64,000 nt of DNA from Saksenaea vasiformis B4078 (GCA_000697055.1 JNDT01001641.1:1-64000); one strand, 5' to 3'. Positions 13,235-25,401 are shown, counted from the stretch's first letter. Made by a program: numbers and translations. Notes: generated from the letters alone by a model not told the origin.

Positions 13235-14212
13235 TTATGGTCGAGGGTGGAACCATCCAAGCTTATTGAATGCGCCCCAGAGCGTACTGGTCTTGTTTAC
13301 ATCAATTCGACAAAGTTTTTGCGCGTCCGACTTTCTAAACGCCATATCTCTTGCGTAATATTCTCGGGCAGACAGAACAAGTGTACGTTTACATTTCAAA
13401 AATTGTTCAGGTGTTAATCGCAAGGTCGAGGCAATGGCAGCTTCTCCAGGATGCAACCGATCATAAAATGGAAGATGACGGATATTGAGCGGCGATCCTT
13501 TTTGTTATTTTGTTAGTGTCACATCATCCGGGTAAATGGGAAAAAAAGAGAAAAGAATCTTTCATTTACCTTTCCATGTCACACGCACGGCTGGCTTCTT
13601 TTTGTCAAAGATATCTGTACTTGGAATCCAGGCTGGATCATCATAAACGACCGTATCGTCCAGCGAGAGGTCAACTTGATCATAAGCTATCTCTAGTTTA
13701 GCCTTTTGCGAGGGACCAGAAGATGGAGGAGGAGAAGAAGAAGAAGAAGAAGAAGGAAGAGGGGATGTTGGAAGAGAAAGAATACAGGTAGAAGGTGCTT
13801 CTGTTACGCGCCCATTTAATTTTGTTATCATGTCAATATCCATGGTGAAACTACCACGCGTAGTATGGATAGGTGGTGATCGACGTGGGCGGCTTTTCGT
13901 ACGGCCGTGAAATGCCGGCTTCCTAGGATTGGTGCCGAGAGGAACCAAGTAAGGATGACTGCTACCGTATGAAAATGTATCTCGGTCTACGATAGTGGCC
14001 ATTGCTCGACTGAATCTTCGAGCAGAGGACTTGCGCGGAGAATGAGAAACGATAGGTAACGATGAAGGCGATTGCGGTGCCTCAGAAGAAGAAGGGGACG
14101 GAAGAGCTGTGTCTTGATCGACGTTGGAACTACAGCTCAATTGCGTTTTCGGACTCATTGGAGGAGACAAAGGGTTGCTATGATGATATGTAGTCAAAGT
14201 AGTTAAAGACAT
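13235..14212 (-). CDS. SWIRM-domain protein (Fun19/Laf1-like)
   Basis: Two exons, 13570-14212 and 13235-13497, are joined by a 72-nt GT-AG intron (13498-13569) with an ACTAAC branch-point-like site. The first 200 or so residues are Ser/Pro-rich and disordered, with a Ser run encoded by a GAAGAA-type microsatellite (about 13733-13757). The C-terminal 85 residues form a SWIRM domain: GSPLNIRHLPFYDRLHPGE, ASTLRLTPEQFLKCKRTLVL, then LCRIDVNKTSTLWGAFNKLG. SWIRM domains are helical DNA- or histone-tail-binding modules of chromatin complexes. A disordered N-terminus plus a C-terminal SWIRM matches fungal Fun19/Laf1-type proteins linked to the Rpd3L histone deacetylase. That partner assignment is from family knowledge, not shown here. 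The ATG at 14212 follows an A-rich leader. Confidence 0.85.
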
Positions 14213-15255
14213 GATGGATTGTGCGTAGAAGTGAAGAAAAAAAAAAAAGAAAGAAAGAAAAGAAAAGAAAGAACGAAATTTATCGTTAAATAGGATAATT
14301 GTGGCTAGTGGCGAAACGGGAAAAAAAAAGTTTCTTGCTAGACTTACAAAATACGTGTGAGGATTTGTAAAGGCTGAGCTTGGCGTTTCTCTTTTCTTTG
14401 CATTTTTCTTATAGATAAATTTACCCTTTGTTCCTTATCATTGAATGACCAGAGTCTCTTGTTTGCATGGTTTCTTTTTCTTTTCCTTCTATGGGGCACG
14501 TGGGATCGTCATCTGGTCCAATCAAAAATGTTCACCACGCCACTGCCGCCGATCCCATAGGTTCTGTAACACAAAGAGTACCAAAAAAAGAATTAGTGGT
14601 TTTTCGACTGGTCTGATGGTAAACAAGCGAAACCAGGGTGATAGGTTTGGAAAGTGATCGACATCCATGTATTAATCAAAAGATCATGCCTGAGTGCAGG
14701 CATTTGACAGGTACATATGGCTTCTGCTCTGGGGGTCATCCGACCTTTCGTTTTGCCTGTATTACATCATTCCTTCCGTCATGGTTTCCCAACCTGACAC
14801 AGCCTTCCACAGTCAGCTTCGTCGTCGTTTCTTGTTCGGTCGCACGGTGCTATTAAACCCCCCAATCTCTCCCCCTGGAATCATTCCGACTTTTCTTCTT
14901 TCTTTTCCATTTAGCCATTGCCAAACATACAGTATATTTTCAATAATAGTGTCTGTATTATGACTGATATTTTTGAGTTACTGTTTTCTTCGGATAAGGT
15001 GGTACATCTCATGAATCACAGATCAAGAATCTGGGAATCACCCGAATATTCAGTGACTCCGATAATTAAAAAAAAATCCAGAAATTGTTATGGTGTCACC
15101 TCGTTTTTTTTTTTGAGTAACATGAATGTTTGTTCAAAACTAACGTCTATATTGTTATAAGTTACTTAACCGACATGATGGAAAATGAAGCATTCTTCAA
15201 TTTTTTTTTCTTTCCAATTTTTGTGCATATACTCTAACCACATCAATTTCTCGTG
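14213..15255. other. Intergenic
   Basis: Upstream of the SWIRM gene and downstream of the PRPP synthetase gene. An A-rich purine run (about 14234-14270) precedes the SWIRM start. ORFs in the interval are short and carry no recognisable family. Confidence 0.4.
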
Positions 15256-16794
15256 CTAATCTGCGTGATTAAACAAGTAACTGACACTTTCACCATTGTG
15301 CTATAAGATATATAAACATTAGTTGAGTGTGCTTCACTTCGCCTAGCTAAAGTTGTCATCTTACCGTTCGTCTGATCGCTTCTGACAACGTGGTCGAGAT
15401 ATCAATAACGGTCAATTTTTGGCATTGATCCATCTTTTCTTTGGGAATAGGAAAAGTGTTCGTCACAACCAACTAAATTAAGATCGTCAGCAGACTTGAT
15501 CTAATCCAATCTTCCATCTTTCTTTTTTCTTTTACCTTATGTACGTCATCACAAGCTTGAATTCGCTTTACCGAGTCACCACTAAGCACACCATGGGTTG
15601 CAATGATATACACTTTGTCGGCACCACACTTCTTCACTAGATGCTCGGCAGCATCCAAGAACGTTTGGCAATTATCGATGATATCATCCTAACAGAACAT
15701 AAGCACTGTATTCTGTACATGACGTGGAGACTTTCGACTTACCGTCAAAAACACGATCTTGTCCTTGACATCACCCACCAGAGTGATTGTGCTTTCCTCT
15801 CCATCATTATCCGCCACAATGGATACAGCTGCGTTCTTGACATCTCCGTTCATGCCAGCCTCAGTCAATGAGGATATGGAAGCCGTCAGGTCTTCAAGTA
15901 AATCTTCCTTCTCAATCACAGGAGTTCCATTAGCCTTAGGCATTCCACTGTAAGGACGATTATGTCCTTGAGGTCCGGAACGAGATCTGTCCTTATGGAT
16001 TAGGGCGAAATCCAAGCGAAGAGCATCTGCCAGAGAAGTGACCCTGATGAACAACGTTAATCACCGAAGCTTTTTCAAGAAAATAAATAACGTAAAAAAA
16101 GCGAACCTCTTAGCACCACCTGCATTTTTGCTAACGACAACACCATTCTGCCAGTTGGACACATTCTGGATAATCCATTTGGCGATGCTGGGTTCGGCGT
16201 ATAAGTTATCCACTGGTCTCTGGAAGAAACCTTGCATTTGCGAAGCATGAAGATCCATTGTCTATCGGAAAAACGTTCAGTTTCTTTTATGGTTTGAGAA
16301 AAAAAACTTACGATAATGTGATCCACGCCTGCCACGGCCAGCATATTGGCAACCACTGAAGCGAACCAGGTTATTTGCCGTTCGGTGGTAATGACGATCA
16401 TACTTACGCTTGGCAGTAATACAGGTCCTTCCCTTTCGCTTGCTTTGTTTGCAGTATGGGAAATAGGGCAAGACAGCTGTGATTCTCTTTGCAGAACCAA
16501 TACGTGCAGCTTGAATCATGATACACAGCTCAATAATATTATCATTCATCTCCATAGAACCAGACTGAATGATAAAGACATCCTCATTACGGATAGACAC
16601 GCCTGATATTAAGTATGAGCTGCATGTTGTCTTCACTTCTCGGGTGGATTTCAGGACGTACCAATTTCGACGCTAGTTTCCTTATTGCTGAACTTTTTCA
16701 ACTTCGTATCAGCAAGAGGTGTTCCTAGTTTCTTGCACACAAGTTCAGCAAGCTCTGGGTGCGATGACCCAGCCAGAATCTTGGTGTTTCGCAT
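15256..16794 (-). CDS. Ribose-phosphate pyrophosphokinase (PRPP synthetase), fungal Prs5/Prs1-like
   Basis: Makes PRPP from ribose-5-phosphate and ATP for nucleotide, His and Trp synthesis. It has about seven exons. The start [19 protein letters not shown] is the normal family N-terminus. Further landmarks are [20 protein letters not shown], the catalytic loop region [57 protein letters not shown], and the PRPP loop ([20 protein letters not shown]). Between the two folds is a roughly 65-residue insert ([20 protein letters not shown] onward) of the kind seen in yeast Prs1/Prs5. The loop reads TDD where many relatives have VDD. The last exon ([14 protein letters not shown] and stop, 15256-15300) is separated by an intron just after SEAIRRT. 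Yeast Prs subunits work as hetero-oligomers, so this copy may need a partner. Confidence 0.93.
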
Positions 16795-17199
16795 GGTCAA
16801 TGACGCTTTGCCTGGAAAGAGGAAGAGAGCGGAAACGAGAAAAAAAAAAACTTTTCAAAGACCGCAGACGCGGGGGATACACGTGATAGATTTTTTTTTC
16901 GAAGACTTTCACCATCAGAGCTGTGTGGAAGGCAATCCCTTTTCAAACGAGCAAAATCAAATTGAAGAGCACGTGCATAAAGAAATGGATGAGTAACGCT
17001 TGTTCAACTGGTGATCAACCATTGAGCATAAGATAGATATCCTTGACCTAAACACCGTAAAAGCGAAATACCAAATATCACTCTATCTTGTCTGGACGGT
17101 GCTCCTCAAGCATCTGGATCCAAGCTATTGTTTGTCCAGAGACGCTTAAACAATCAAGTGGAAAAAATATACTGTATTATGGAACAAATTTTTAAGAAT

Positions 17200-19605
17200 T
17201 TACGCTAATAGATGGCGAATCGATGCAGCCATTGTATATGCCTCTCTTCTGTAATCCATAGGTCGAGCTCTAACAATTAGATATTTTACCCGTACAACAT
17301 CCTATACCACTTGGTTAATGCCAACATCTACATCATTAGCTCTTACATTAAATGCCTCAATTTTTGCTTTGACCCGAAAAATCCATGTTTTGAATAAGGC
17401 TGCGTTGATCTTTGCTTGGTAAGCAACTATATCCGTATCCCGAAGTCGCATCAGATCATTTGCACTTATTCCCAATATCTTTTCTCCGACTTCGTCAAAA
17501 GAACTCATATAGAGCTGGGTTGTTTCATCCTGTATGCTAAATACAGGAATATATCTTTCCAATCGATTAGCCATGCAGAAATGACATAGTCTTCAGTTGA
17601 TAACCTACTTCCATTCTGGTGATAGGTATTCCTTCATGCACTTGTCGCATTCCCATCCCGTCAACTCTTGGATCAGCTTCTTTTTGCATACAGGACAGGA
17701 GGGATACGCAATATGCTCACTCTTTACGAATACGACAGTAGCCCTTGTTGAGAAGTAATCAGCCTGATAGACGATTTCTTATGTAAGCGCATATCCTCGA
17801 TATTCAGCACTTTTTCTACTATACTTGCTCTGTCAGAAGTTCCTAAACCACCATTCTTGGCTGCTGCCAGAGTAATTTTGAAATCGTTGTCTGTGAACTC
17901 AAACTCTTCCTTTTTCTCTGTGTAAGGCACAAAATGGACAGAGCATCCATTGCGCGCATACCTAATACTTAATAACGCCTACCGTAGCTAATTCTCATCA
18001 ATTACATACCATTCCCTAAGGCGAGCTGCTTCTGGAATATCAGGGTCTTTTTTCAGCACGCCATCCAGTGAAAGAGAAAGAGATCTTCCATAAAATTCGT
18101 TCACGCGTGTGCCCTTACACACTAAAATTGGTTCTCCGCTAAAGTCAATGTCTTCCGCATTCCTATCCCAGATTGAAAGTCGGATCTGTCTCAGTGAGTC
18201 GTCAACAATGGCGATTTCACGAAAAGCTTTCTAATAAGATGGTTTAGTAGTTGTAATTCCCACTTTGAACAATCCTTACGGCTTTCAGCCAGCCCCTCTT
18301 GTTGACATTTTGTAGGCCATAATCCTCTTTAACAACACCAATTACATCTGTAAACATTCCTTGAATATCACATTATACTAAACCAGCGCAATCTTACCAG
18401 TGACTGATCCTTTCGGCAGCTTCTCAATATCCGCAATCTTGGTGAAATTTAAATTTAGTTTTGGGATGTCTCCCTCGTCACCGCACTAATTCATCTGTTA
18501 CGCCTATCACTTCCAATTACTGTACTTGCCAGCTCAAATTCCACCCCATCCACAAGCACCAGTTCGTATTCATGTGATATTGTCGAATATTTCTTTCTGG
18601 CTGGCGATACTTTCGCCCTGGAGACATAGTATACCTATATCTGGCGTGAGGACACCTCAAGACCTGACCCTGTCCGTAACGTACCTTCCCTTCTTCTATA
18701 AGGGGATACAGTTGACCGACTTGGTTCTTAAAAGCTGTGGCCCTGATTTCACCCTATACATCATGTCAACCCACGTTTTCGCCTTATGTTCCAACCGCTG
18801 TACCGTCTCATCCAACAAGTGCACAACAAAAAGTCTGCCCTCTGACGATCCATTCTCCCAATGTTTTATCTCGGATTTACGCGTAACGCGAGCCTTAATC
18901 TTCCACCTACTATATATCAGAATATGATAAATACATTTTCATTGGCGAACCTGGTTTGATAGGGATTCAGCGCTGCTATAGGGTAGATAGACGATGGCGT
19001 TTGCGATGAATGTGAAGACATTTGTGATGAGAAAATATTCGTTCGTTGAGACGTAGATTGTTGAGAAGAGGGCATCAAAGAATCCAAAATTTTTGTGTGC
19101 GAGGCGTCTATAGGCTGCGGATCACCAATGGTTTCATCATGACGCGACAAGACATCCAGACTTAATATAATCAGCGTTCTATGACGTGATGCCAGTGATG
19201 CCATTAATTCAACCAATTCCTTGCTGACTTCCTTGTTTCAAATACCTCTTTCTTTGAAGCTCATTACTAATGCATTCGTTTATGCGAATGACAGCATAGC
19301 GAGCCAGTTCGCCCGAATCGATCATAGGCGTGCTGTTCGACGTAAGGAGGGCTGTATACTAATGAGATCAATATGTAAGGTAATACAACTACCTTTTACC
19401 TTCCATAGAATGCTTGCCATCGGAGAGAGTAACCCTACACCGGGTTAGGATCCTGAAATCGCGTCTCCGTTGCGAACCGTGCCTACCTGTATCTCTTAAG
19501 GGTGCGAGACTGGATCACTGTTATGCTTGTAATTTGAACAATTGACTTCGCTGTGTTGGTTTCCCCAGCGTGGAAAGCTTCAATCGCACCTTTCGATAAT
19601 TCCAT
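17200..19605 (-). CDS. Replication protein A large subunit (RPA1/Rfa1)
   Basis: Single-stranded DNA-binding subunit for replication, repair and recombination in the nucleus. The domains follow in order. RPA70N begins MELSKGAIEAFHAGETNT. A Ser/Gln linker follows. DBD-A is IAALNPYQTR-WKIKARVTRK and EIRATAFKNQVGQLYPLIEE. DBD-B is DIPKLNLNFTKIADIEKLPK. DBD-C carries a four-Cys zinc site, CPVCKKK and CDKC, then YMSSFDEVGEKILG. The C-terminal helix region is VRARPMDYRREAYTMAASI. The start was set at 19605, where the family N-terminus begins; in-frame codons extend to 19698 but add non-conserved residues. Between DBD-A and DBD-B the only join I could find that keeps the frame uses a GC-AG intron (donor GCAAGT, after VDGVEFEL). 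The final exon is reached by skipping a 46-nt intron starting GTAAGAGC. All core parts are present. Confidence 0.93.
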
Positions 19606-20049
19606 TATTTTTGCTTGTGAAGGACGAGAATACCGTTGGAGACATTTCATCGGCGTTGCAAGTCTGTCGTCTGAGTGATTGTGACTTCTGATACTCATTG
19701 CTATATATGGCGATGGAGGTTACACAATGATAGACTACCGTTAGCCTACGTAAAACGCGGCTTTCCTGCGAGCTATGGTTGTATCAGCGTATTGTTTATA
19801 ATAGCAAATGTTATAGACAAACGTTAACGTAGAGACACTTGGTAAAACTGAAGTATAGGGTAGATTTTAAGGTAACCTGCTCTATGTAACACCTATGATG
19901 TGAAAGAGCTCCGGGACTGAATAGCTATGTTCCATAAGAGCTCTTTAAAATCAATTGAATCTATCAATAATTCCATGTCACCAATCAGAAAACTGTCTCA
20001 TCATATTGGGGAGTGCCCTAACTGTCTTTGCGGCAGGTTTTTTCACATG

Positions 20050-20135
20050 CAAGCTGGATACAACCGCTCAGCTATACGTCTATCGAACCTGATACAAGGC
20101 CCTTGTTCATCACATTTTTACGTCTGATCCGACGC
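20050..20135 (+). pseudogene. Decayed coding fragment, copy A
   Basis: Reads CKLDTTAQLYVYRT, a stop, then YKALVHHIFTSDPTQ. Copy B on the opposite strand (about 20590-20690) reads CKLDAITQLYI then, in a shifted frame, VKALVYDVLESDPI. At the DNA level about 85 nt align with one gap. The parent gene is not recognised; a dead transposon or duplicated host gene is possible. Confidence 0.4.
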
Positions 20136-20589
20136 AAAGCCGTCAATCATATCATCGGAGAGTACAATGGCAAGGAATAATCCGGTAATCAGCCAAATCT
20201 CATTATAATTACCGTTGCGGAGGTTCTTCATATGGATTTGACGAAATGGCCCACTACTCCCACACCTGTTTACTGATGGCACGCCTGCGCATTTATTTAT
20301 GGTCAAACGCTTCCTTTCTCGATTCACGGTCATGTCCACTGTGGCTGATCCAGATTCACTTGGTCGATATAGTTTTGGATGATCTCTCTCTCGCATACGT
20401 ATAGATGAGTCAGACTCAGACAAACGAACTGCTGCTCCCATCAACTTTGGCAAAATTTTGCTCGCAACTGCGCAAGCATCTCGTAGCAGACACTGTAGTT
20501 CTTCAGAAAATCCTTAGTCTCCAATACGCGGCCGCCAAGGAAGCCTGCCAGGTCATTTTCCTGCGCTATACCTGGCCCAAACGTTATTG

Positions 20590-20690
20590 AGGGCATTAGA
20601 TCGGATCGGACTCAAGGACATCGTAAACCAGGGCCTTGACGCAGAAGACTAAATATACAGCTGAGTGATTGCATCCAGCTTGCACGAAGA
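20590..20690 (-). pseudogene. Decayed coding fragment, copy B
   Basis: Opposite-strand partner of the fragment at 20050-20135, interrupted by a stop and a frame change. Downstream on the same strand, LETKDFLKNYSVCYEMLAQL and RAKILPKLMGAAVRLSESD can be read, so the original gene may have extended to about 20300. Function unknown. Confidence 0.35.
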
Positions 20691-21324
20691 AAGATGACCA
20701 GCGAAAATTGTAAGGTCATTCACCAATATTCTGGAGTGAGGAAGAGGGTTATGAAATTATGGATGGACTTCAAATCAGTGGTGTATCTTCCTACCTCCTG
20801 ATTATTACCCATATGGCCAAGCTTACTGTCGATTGATCTTTAGGACAGTAAGCAGGTGCATTCTCGCGGAGTCAACTTGAACAGCAGCAAGAACTAGACG
20901 ACAACTTCTAGACATGCGATGTTTCTCGGCGAGCAACACGTCTTGGTGACTGGCAGAGCCTTCTCTTTCTAGCAAAATGAACTTATTCGCGTGTCCACTC
21001 AGGCTCTCTCTAGGCACGCAATTGATGAAGTTGTTCTATCATCATCTGAATCTGCTTTAAAAGCTAAACAATAGGTCTCGTTATCGAAACCATAACGTCA
21101 TGATGCATCACAACAATAAGCCTTTCATCGGGCTGGTTTGAAGATCATGTATGTCATCTGACTCGTAAACAACGATCTCATTCCTCTTTCCTTTAAGAAA
21201 AAGGTAGCATTGTGCGTTAAATCCTTATTGTCAGACTGGGCATGCGTTGAAATCTGCCGAAATGCTCGTTTCCAGCAATACATGTATTTCTCTTTATGTG
21301 CAAATTTATTTCCGGAGGAGGATA

Positions 21325-23298
21325 TCACAAAATTGGGCTTTCAGTGGAACTTGTGTTTTCTAAGGCTGGCAAAATGTTTTCCCACAGAGAAAGACCCTAT
21401 AACGCATCAGCACCAGCGATTTTCTATAGAGTTCGCCTACCTTCTTATAGAATTCGATATGGCAATCTGCGTAAAGTGCAAGACCTTGCTTAAGCTCGGT
21501 CGTCTTTGCTTTTTGGAAGATATCGAATTCTCTGTTCATCTGACTTGAAAATGTATTGTTGATATCATTTGTTTTGGAGACCTCTTCTTCAAGCTGCATT
21601 GATCAATGTATCAGTTTGGGTAACACAAGCTTATGTATTACCTCTTTAATTCTCAGTTCCAAACGCATCAATCTCTCCTGTCTCGCACGATTGACGTCTG
21701 TCCCGCGAACTTCATTCATTTTATCAGCCATAAATTCCGAAATGTTTAAACCAGAGGTGTCTCCCATATTCCGCCCCGGATAGAGTATACGTTCACGTTC
21801 TTGTAGCGCCTGCTGCAGATAACTCGAAAGCTCCTCAAAATCAACCTGTTTCTGATCACGTTCGTGCAGCACTTCCTATGTTAAATGAGTAAAGCTGGCG
21901 ATTCCTTACCACTTGCGTATGCTGACATCTTACTTTAACTGCATTGCAATAAGCCAAGAGCTCGTGTACATCATTCAAAAATAGCAAGTCTTCCTTACTT
22001 ATCTTCAAACATTGTAGGTGGGTTTAGATACTATTGCGTCATTTTGACTCATTTACCATATCGTTCATTGCCTTTGCATACGAATCGGTTGTGTCTGCAA
22101 ACTTTTGAAGCGGCTGTGCAACACTAGTTTCTAGCATGGACAGACCGCGGATACTAGAAGCAAATTGCTGATAATGTACTCCCAAATCTGACGCTAGACG
22201 GTAAGATATTTCCTTCAGCATCATGTTTTACTTACCTCTCTGCCGTCGCCCGATCCGGGAATACAAACGTTCTACTGTACTCAAGTTATCTTGAAACTTG
22301 TCAATAGAGTCCTTCATCTCAATAAACCGTTCATCTGGCTTCTTCACCTTCACAAATGCGTTAATAAAGGTGTCGCCTAATGAATCCAAAATGGAAGTGG
22401 TAGCAGGAAGTTTCCTTGATTGCATTTGTTTGTCATTTTTCTAGTACCGCATAGCAATGAGTCTTACGCCGATGCGTTCGTCTTCCGACTTACAAAATCT
22501 ACCGATTCCAAAAATATTCTGGTACATTGTGATTTCTGAAGTTGTGGATGTCGCGCTATTCGATCAAGAAACCACTGCAGGCTGAAGCAATTTAAGATCA
22601 TTTGACTTGTTTCCATCGGCACCTTGGCTCACCCCAATCGTCTTTTTTCAATAAAATCCGAGCCGAATCGATCTCCTTTGAAGTATTCTGTCGGACAAAA
22701 ACCATTCACCGATCAGTGGCCGATACCAACAAAAAATAACGTGTACATACTTAAGCGATGTTTTTCTGGTAGTGGCGGAACTACGCAGGCGGGATTTTCC
22801 AGTGCCAGCACATCATGCAGCCACACAAAGTCTTGGAATCTCCGTCTCACGGGTCGCGGGCTAGGAGAACTGAACGTTTTGAGACTTGTCTAACGTTCAC
22901 AATTAACTTTTGCGTAATGAAGGCGTAGATCGAGTAAACATACTGAGGTAATAATGAGATAAGCAACATAAGACCCGGCACCTTCCGATCGCTTTTGGGG
23001 ATCTTCAACTCGTATTGTCATTGGTTGCGCTGTAAATGAATCCTCGATCGGTTCGGAATCCTCTTGTTGTGCATTCTCGCTTGGAGTAGCATAAGAAGTA
23101 GAAACTTCGATCTGCTCTGTAGTGAACTATCCAAGGTTGTCAGTATGCCAAGAGCGCACGCCAAGACCATACCTCATCCGCATGTTCGTAGCGATTATCT
23201 GCTAGGCCATCTAGACCTCCATGACCATTCAATGGTGGTGAGAAAAAGTCCGTAGAACTTTGAAAATTCCACTGCATATCATCATACTCGTCATTCAT
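21325..23298 (-). CDS. Sorting nexin 4 (Snx4/Atg24), PX-BAR
   Basis: Phosphoinositide-binding sorting nexin of endosomes, acting in recycling and selective autophagy in yeast. The start MNDEYDDMQWNFQSSTDFF is followed by an acidic disordered lead. The PX domain has VRRRFQDFVWLHDVLALE, PACVVPPLPEKHRL and the GDRFGSDFIEKRRLGLQRFL helix (the RRxF region and PPLP loop contact PI3P). The BAR coiled-coil follows over several exons: FINAFVKVKKPDERFIEMKD, LGVHYQQFASSIRGLSMLET, RARQERLMRLELRIKEVIHK and NREFDIFQKAKTTELKQGLA. The last exon joins in frame as EFYKKGLSLWENILPALENT and ends at 21325. There are about nine exons and about 500 residues, usual for the family. The PX domain's first strand is split by introns and was reconstructed less surely. 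Confidence 0.9.
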
Positions 23299-24421
23299 GG
23301 TTCCAAGGGAGTAAGAAGCAAAAGGCGGAATCCGAGTTGTGACGGGTTTTGATTCCTCGGTTGAGCCAATGTGAAATCCTGATCATGCGACCAAAACGGC
23401 GCAATGTTGAGAAAAGATTTCCTTGCTCGAGACTTCCAAAACTTCATCGACATCTTCACTTTCACCGAAGCAAATACAAAGCTTATCGATTGTCTCAACA
23501 TGGATTTTCAACTTTCGCCATCTCTTTTGCAGCAGCGGTTGTGCTCCACACCGGTTGCATCATAGTGAACTAACATAATCTGATATTCACTCTGACTGCT
23601 GAAGCATGCGCGAGATCAAATTCACTGCATGCTCATGGAAAACGAATTATGAATCCACTTCATCTCCCGAAAGTTCACTGTATCGTAATCTCACAATCGG
23701 AATCCACAAAGAATCTGACGGTGAACCAGAGAAAAAGGAATTGAAAATCGACTCCAATTCCATGAACGCGCTTATAACATGCTCGACTACCGTTGGAGGA
23801 TGGTCAAGTCTTACGGAACGTTCAAAAGTTGAGCGAATGCTGCTTGTCTGTGCATCACGCATCATCTCGTTCAAAAGACATCTAAATAAAATGAGTGTAT
23901 TCTCTTTAGAAACGTTTGTACTACCGTATGGCAGCAATCGTTTCAATGAACCGTATCTGTTAGAACACTGGTAGTCTCCCGGACATTGCATACTTATTCG
24001 TCGTCTTTCGGGTCGGAAAACGATTTCATATTTACAAAATTTATCAACATCTGCGTCTGTTAGTTTCTTTGTATCGGAGGGATATGTTAATGTACAGCGA
24101 CTTTTCACTACACTTGCACAAGATCTTCAATTTGGGGGTGACCTGGACTGTTTGGGAGAGGATCCCACGGAGTAGGACACCTGTGTCCATTCACAGTAAC
24201 TTATTGAACTGTGCAGAAATTCAAAGGTGTTTCCTCTCTGGTAACCCAGGAACCGGATGGCACGAACAGTATTTTTTTTTATAATTCTTCATAAGCGTGA
24301 TGATGAATATCTTTGAGAAATACATAGTAGAGTTGGGATGTTCCTGTCAACCCGGGGGATCGAGATCCCATCAATAAGGTATACCGTCAATACATTATAT
24401 CTGGTTATCACGCAATGTTCT
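23299..24421. other. Intergenic containing a dispersed repeat
   Basis: Between SNX4 and RPR2. Most of it is occupied by the dispersed coding repeat at 23640-24108. The rest shows nothing recognisable. Confidence 0.4.
23647..24108 (-). CDS. Unknown ORF, more intact copy of a dispersed coding repeat
   Basis: An uninterrupted 153-codon frame with segments KLTDADVDKFCKYEIVFRPE, KENTLILFRCLLNEMMRDAQ and STFERSVRLDHPPTVVEHVI. A diverged, frame-broken copy on the plus strand at about 32190-32620 preserves KEDALILFRR, KEMTCDVRTRSIY and TFGRSDETRPSSISKI, so conservation follows the protein frame. The ORF has no start context or introns I can defend and no domain I recognise. It is probably part of a mobile or amplified gene family; whether it is expressed is unknown. 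Confidence 0.4.
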   Translation of the reverse strand: MKSRCTLTYPSDTKKLTDADVDKFCKYEIVFRPERRRISMQCPGDYQCSNRYGSLKRLLPYGSTNVSKENTLILFRCLLNEMMRDAQTSSIRSTFERSVRLDHPPTVVEHVISAFMELESIFNSFFSGSPSDSLWIPIVRLRYSELSGDEVDS

Positions 24422-24963
24422 TTACGCATCTTGCTCTTTTTTTACTATCACTTCTTCGCGCTCGTTAAATAGTTGATGGGATGGCCTTGCAACCCATTTC
24501 TTTTTAGCGCTGCAAATTTTGCATATTGTTACAGTTGAGGTTTCCGGGTGAGCTAAAGGAAAAGTTCAGAACACATTTCCTACTTGATTTTTCTTACATT
24601 TAACCCGTGTCGTTGATGTGAAGGCGGGAATAAGCGTCGTATCACATCGTTTACAAACTGAACGTTTGACCACGGGATCACTGAAATCATGTTCAGTAAA
24701 CGACCAATTGCTTTAACTAACTCTTACAGTCGCAAAACAAGGCGTTTGCTGATCTTTCTCATATTACTGTTATAGTAGCGACCCAAAGCATGTAGCGAAC
24801 CCGGTGGATCGCCTGACCAAGCTGCGTTTTTTTGTGACGGATTGGATACTGTGTTGTTCATGGTTGACATGAGGATAGCTGCTTGCTGTAGGAAGTTCAT
24901 GCGCTGATAGATCTGAAGATGTTGCTGATTAGGTGCCGGATTGGCGCCCTTCTTCCTTGCCAT
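24422..24963 (-). CDS. RNase P/MRP protein subunit Rpr2/Rpp21
   Basis: Zinc-binding protein of nuclear RNase P (tRNA 5'-end maturation). Three exons give about 140 residues. Exon 1 starts MARKKGANPAPNQQHLQIYQ; an upstream in-frame ATG adds only MENGVATIGLI and is less family-like. It continues RMNFLQQAAILMSTM and HALGRYYNSNMRKISKRLVL. Exon 2 reads DPVVKRSVCKRCDTTLIPAF and TSTTRVK. Exon 3 reads SHPETSTVTICKICSAKKKW and ends EEVIVKKEQDA. The paired CKRC and CKIC motifs are the family's four-Cys zinc ribbon, and the helical LxxLGRYY...SKRLVLRLD region is the second hallmark. Both intron joins keep frame. Length matches fungal Rpr2/Rpp21. Confidence 0.9.
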
Positions 24964-25401
24964 GATCAACCCTATTGTAGCAACTCCGTTCTCCAAGCAG
25001 GCATTATGTGGACCTCAATTTCGCTGTGGCTTTGACACAAGGCTCACGGTATGAACAAGCGCTGCCTTCAAGTTGCTATCCTTGATGGTAAGCAGATATT
25101 TCGAAGAACAAACGATTTCTTCAAAGGAGGTATCGCTACTCTGCACAATCAGTAGCGTAACTAAGCATTTTAGATTTCTTTTCTTTTGCTGACCATGCTG
25201 TTAATTTCACAAGGAGTGATTATCAATACAGCCGTATTTACAATAGGAACTGTCTATAGTTTTTTTTTTCCCGTGTATCATACAAAATTTATGGAAGAAC
25301 AACATATTTTTGCAGGTGATCAGGAATTGCAGTGGATAGGTCCTTGGATTCCAGCCATTGGCGACCTTGGTAAATGAGAGTCAGAAATTACTTATTTACT
25401 T
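24964..25401. other. Short intergenic region
   Basis: Between the RPR2 start and the cysteine synthase 3' end. A 63-codon plus frame at 25186-25377 is weak and has no family. Presumably untranslated regions and promoter. Confidence 0.4.

Larger units (their letters stand above)
19606..21324. other. Intergenic with decayed coding repeats
   Basis: Between RPA1 and SNX4. It holds two related, oppositely oriented coding fragments (about 20050-20135 plus, 20590-20690 minus) described separately. A 111-codon minus frame at 20118-20453 (PKLMGAAVRLSESDSSIRM) abuts the second fragment and may be part of the same dead gene. No family was recognised. Confidence 0.4.

Noticed and set aside
24345..24370. 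tRNA-like GGATCGAGATCC motif
   Set aside because: No acceptor stem, A box or anticodon arm could be built around it.
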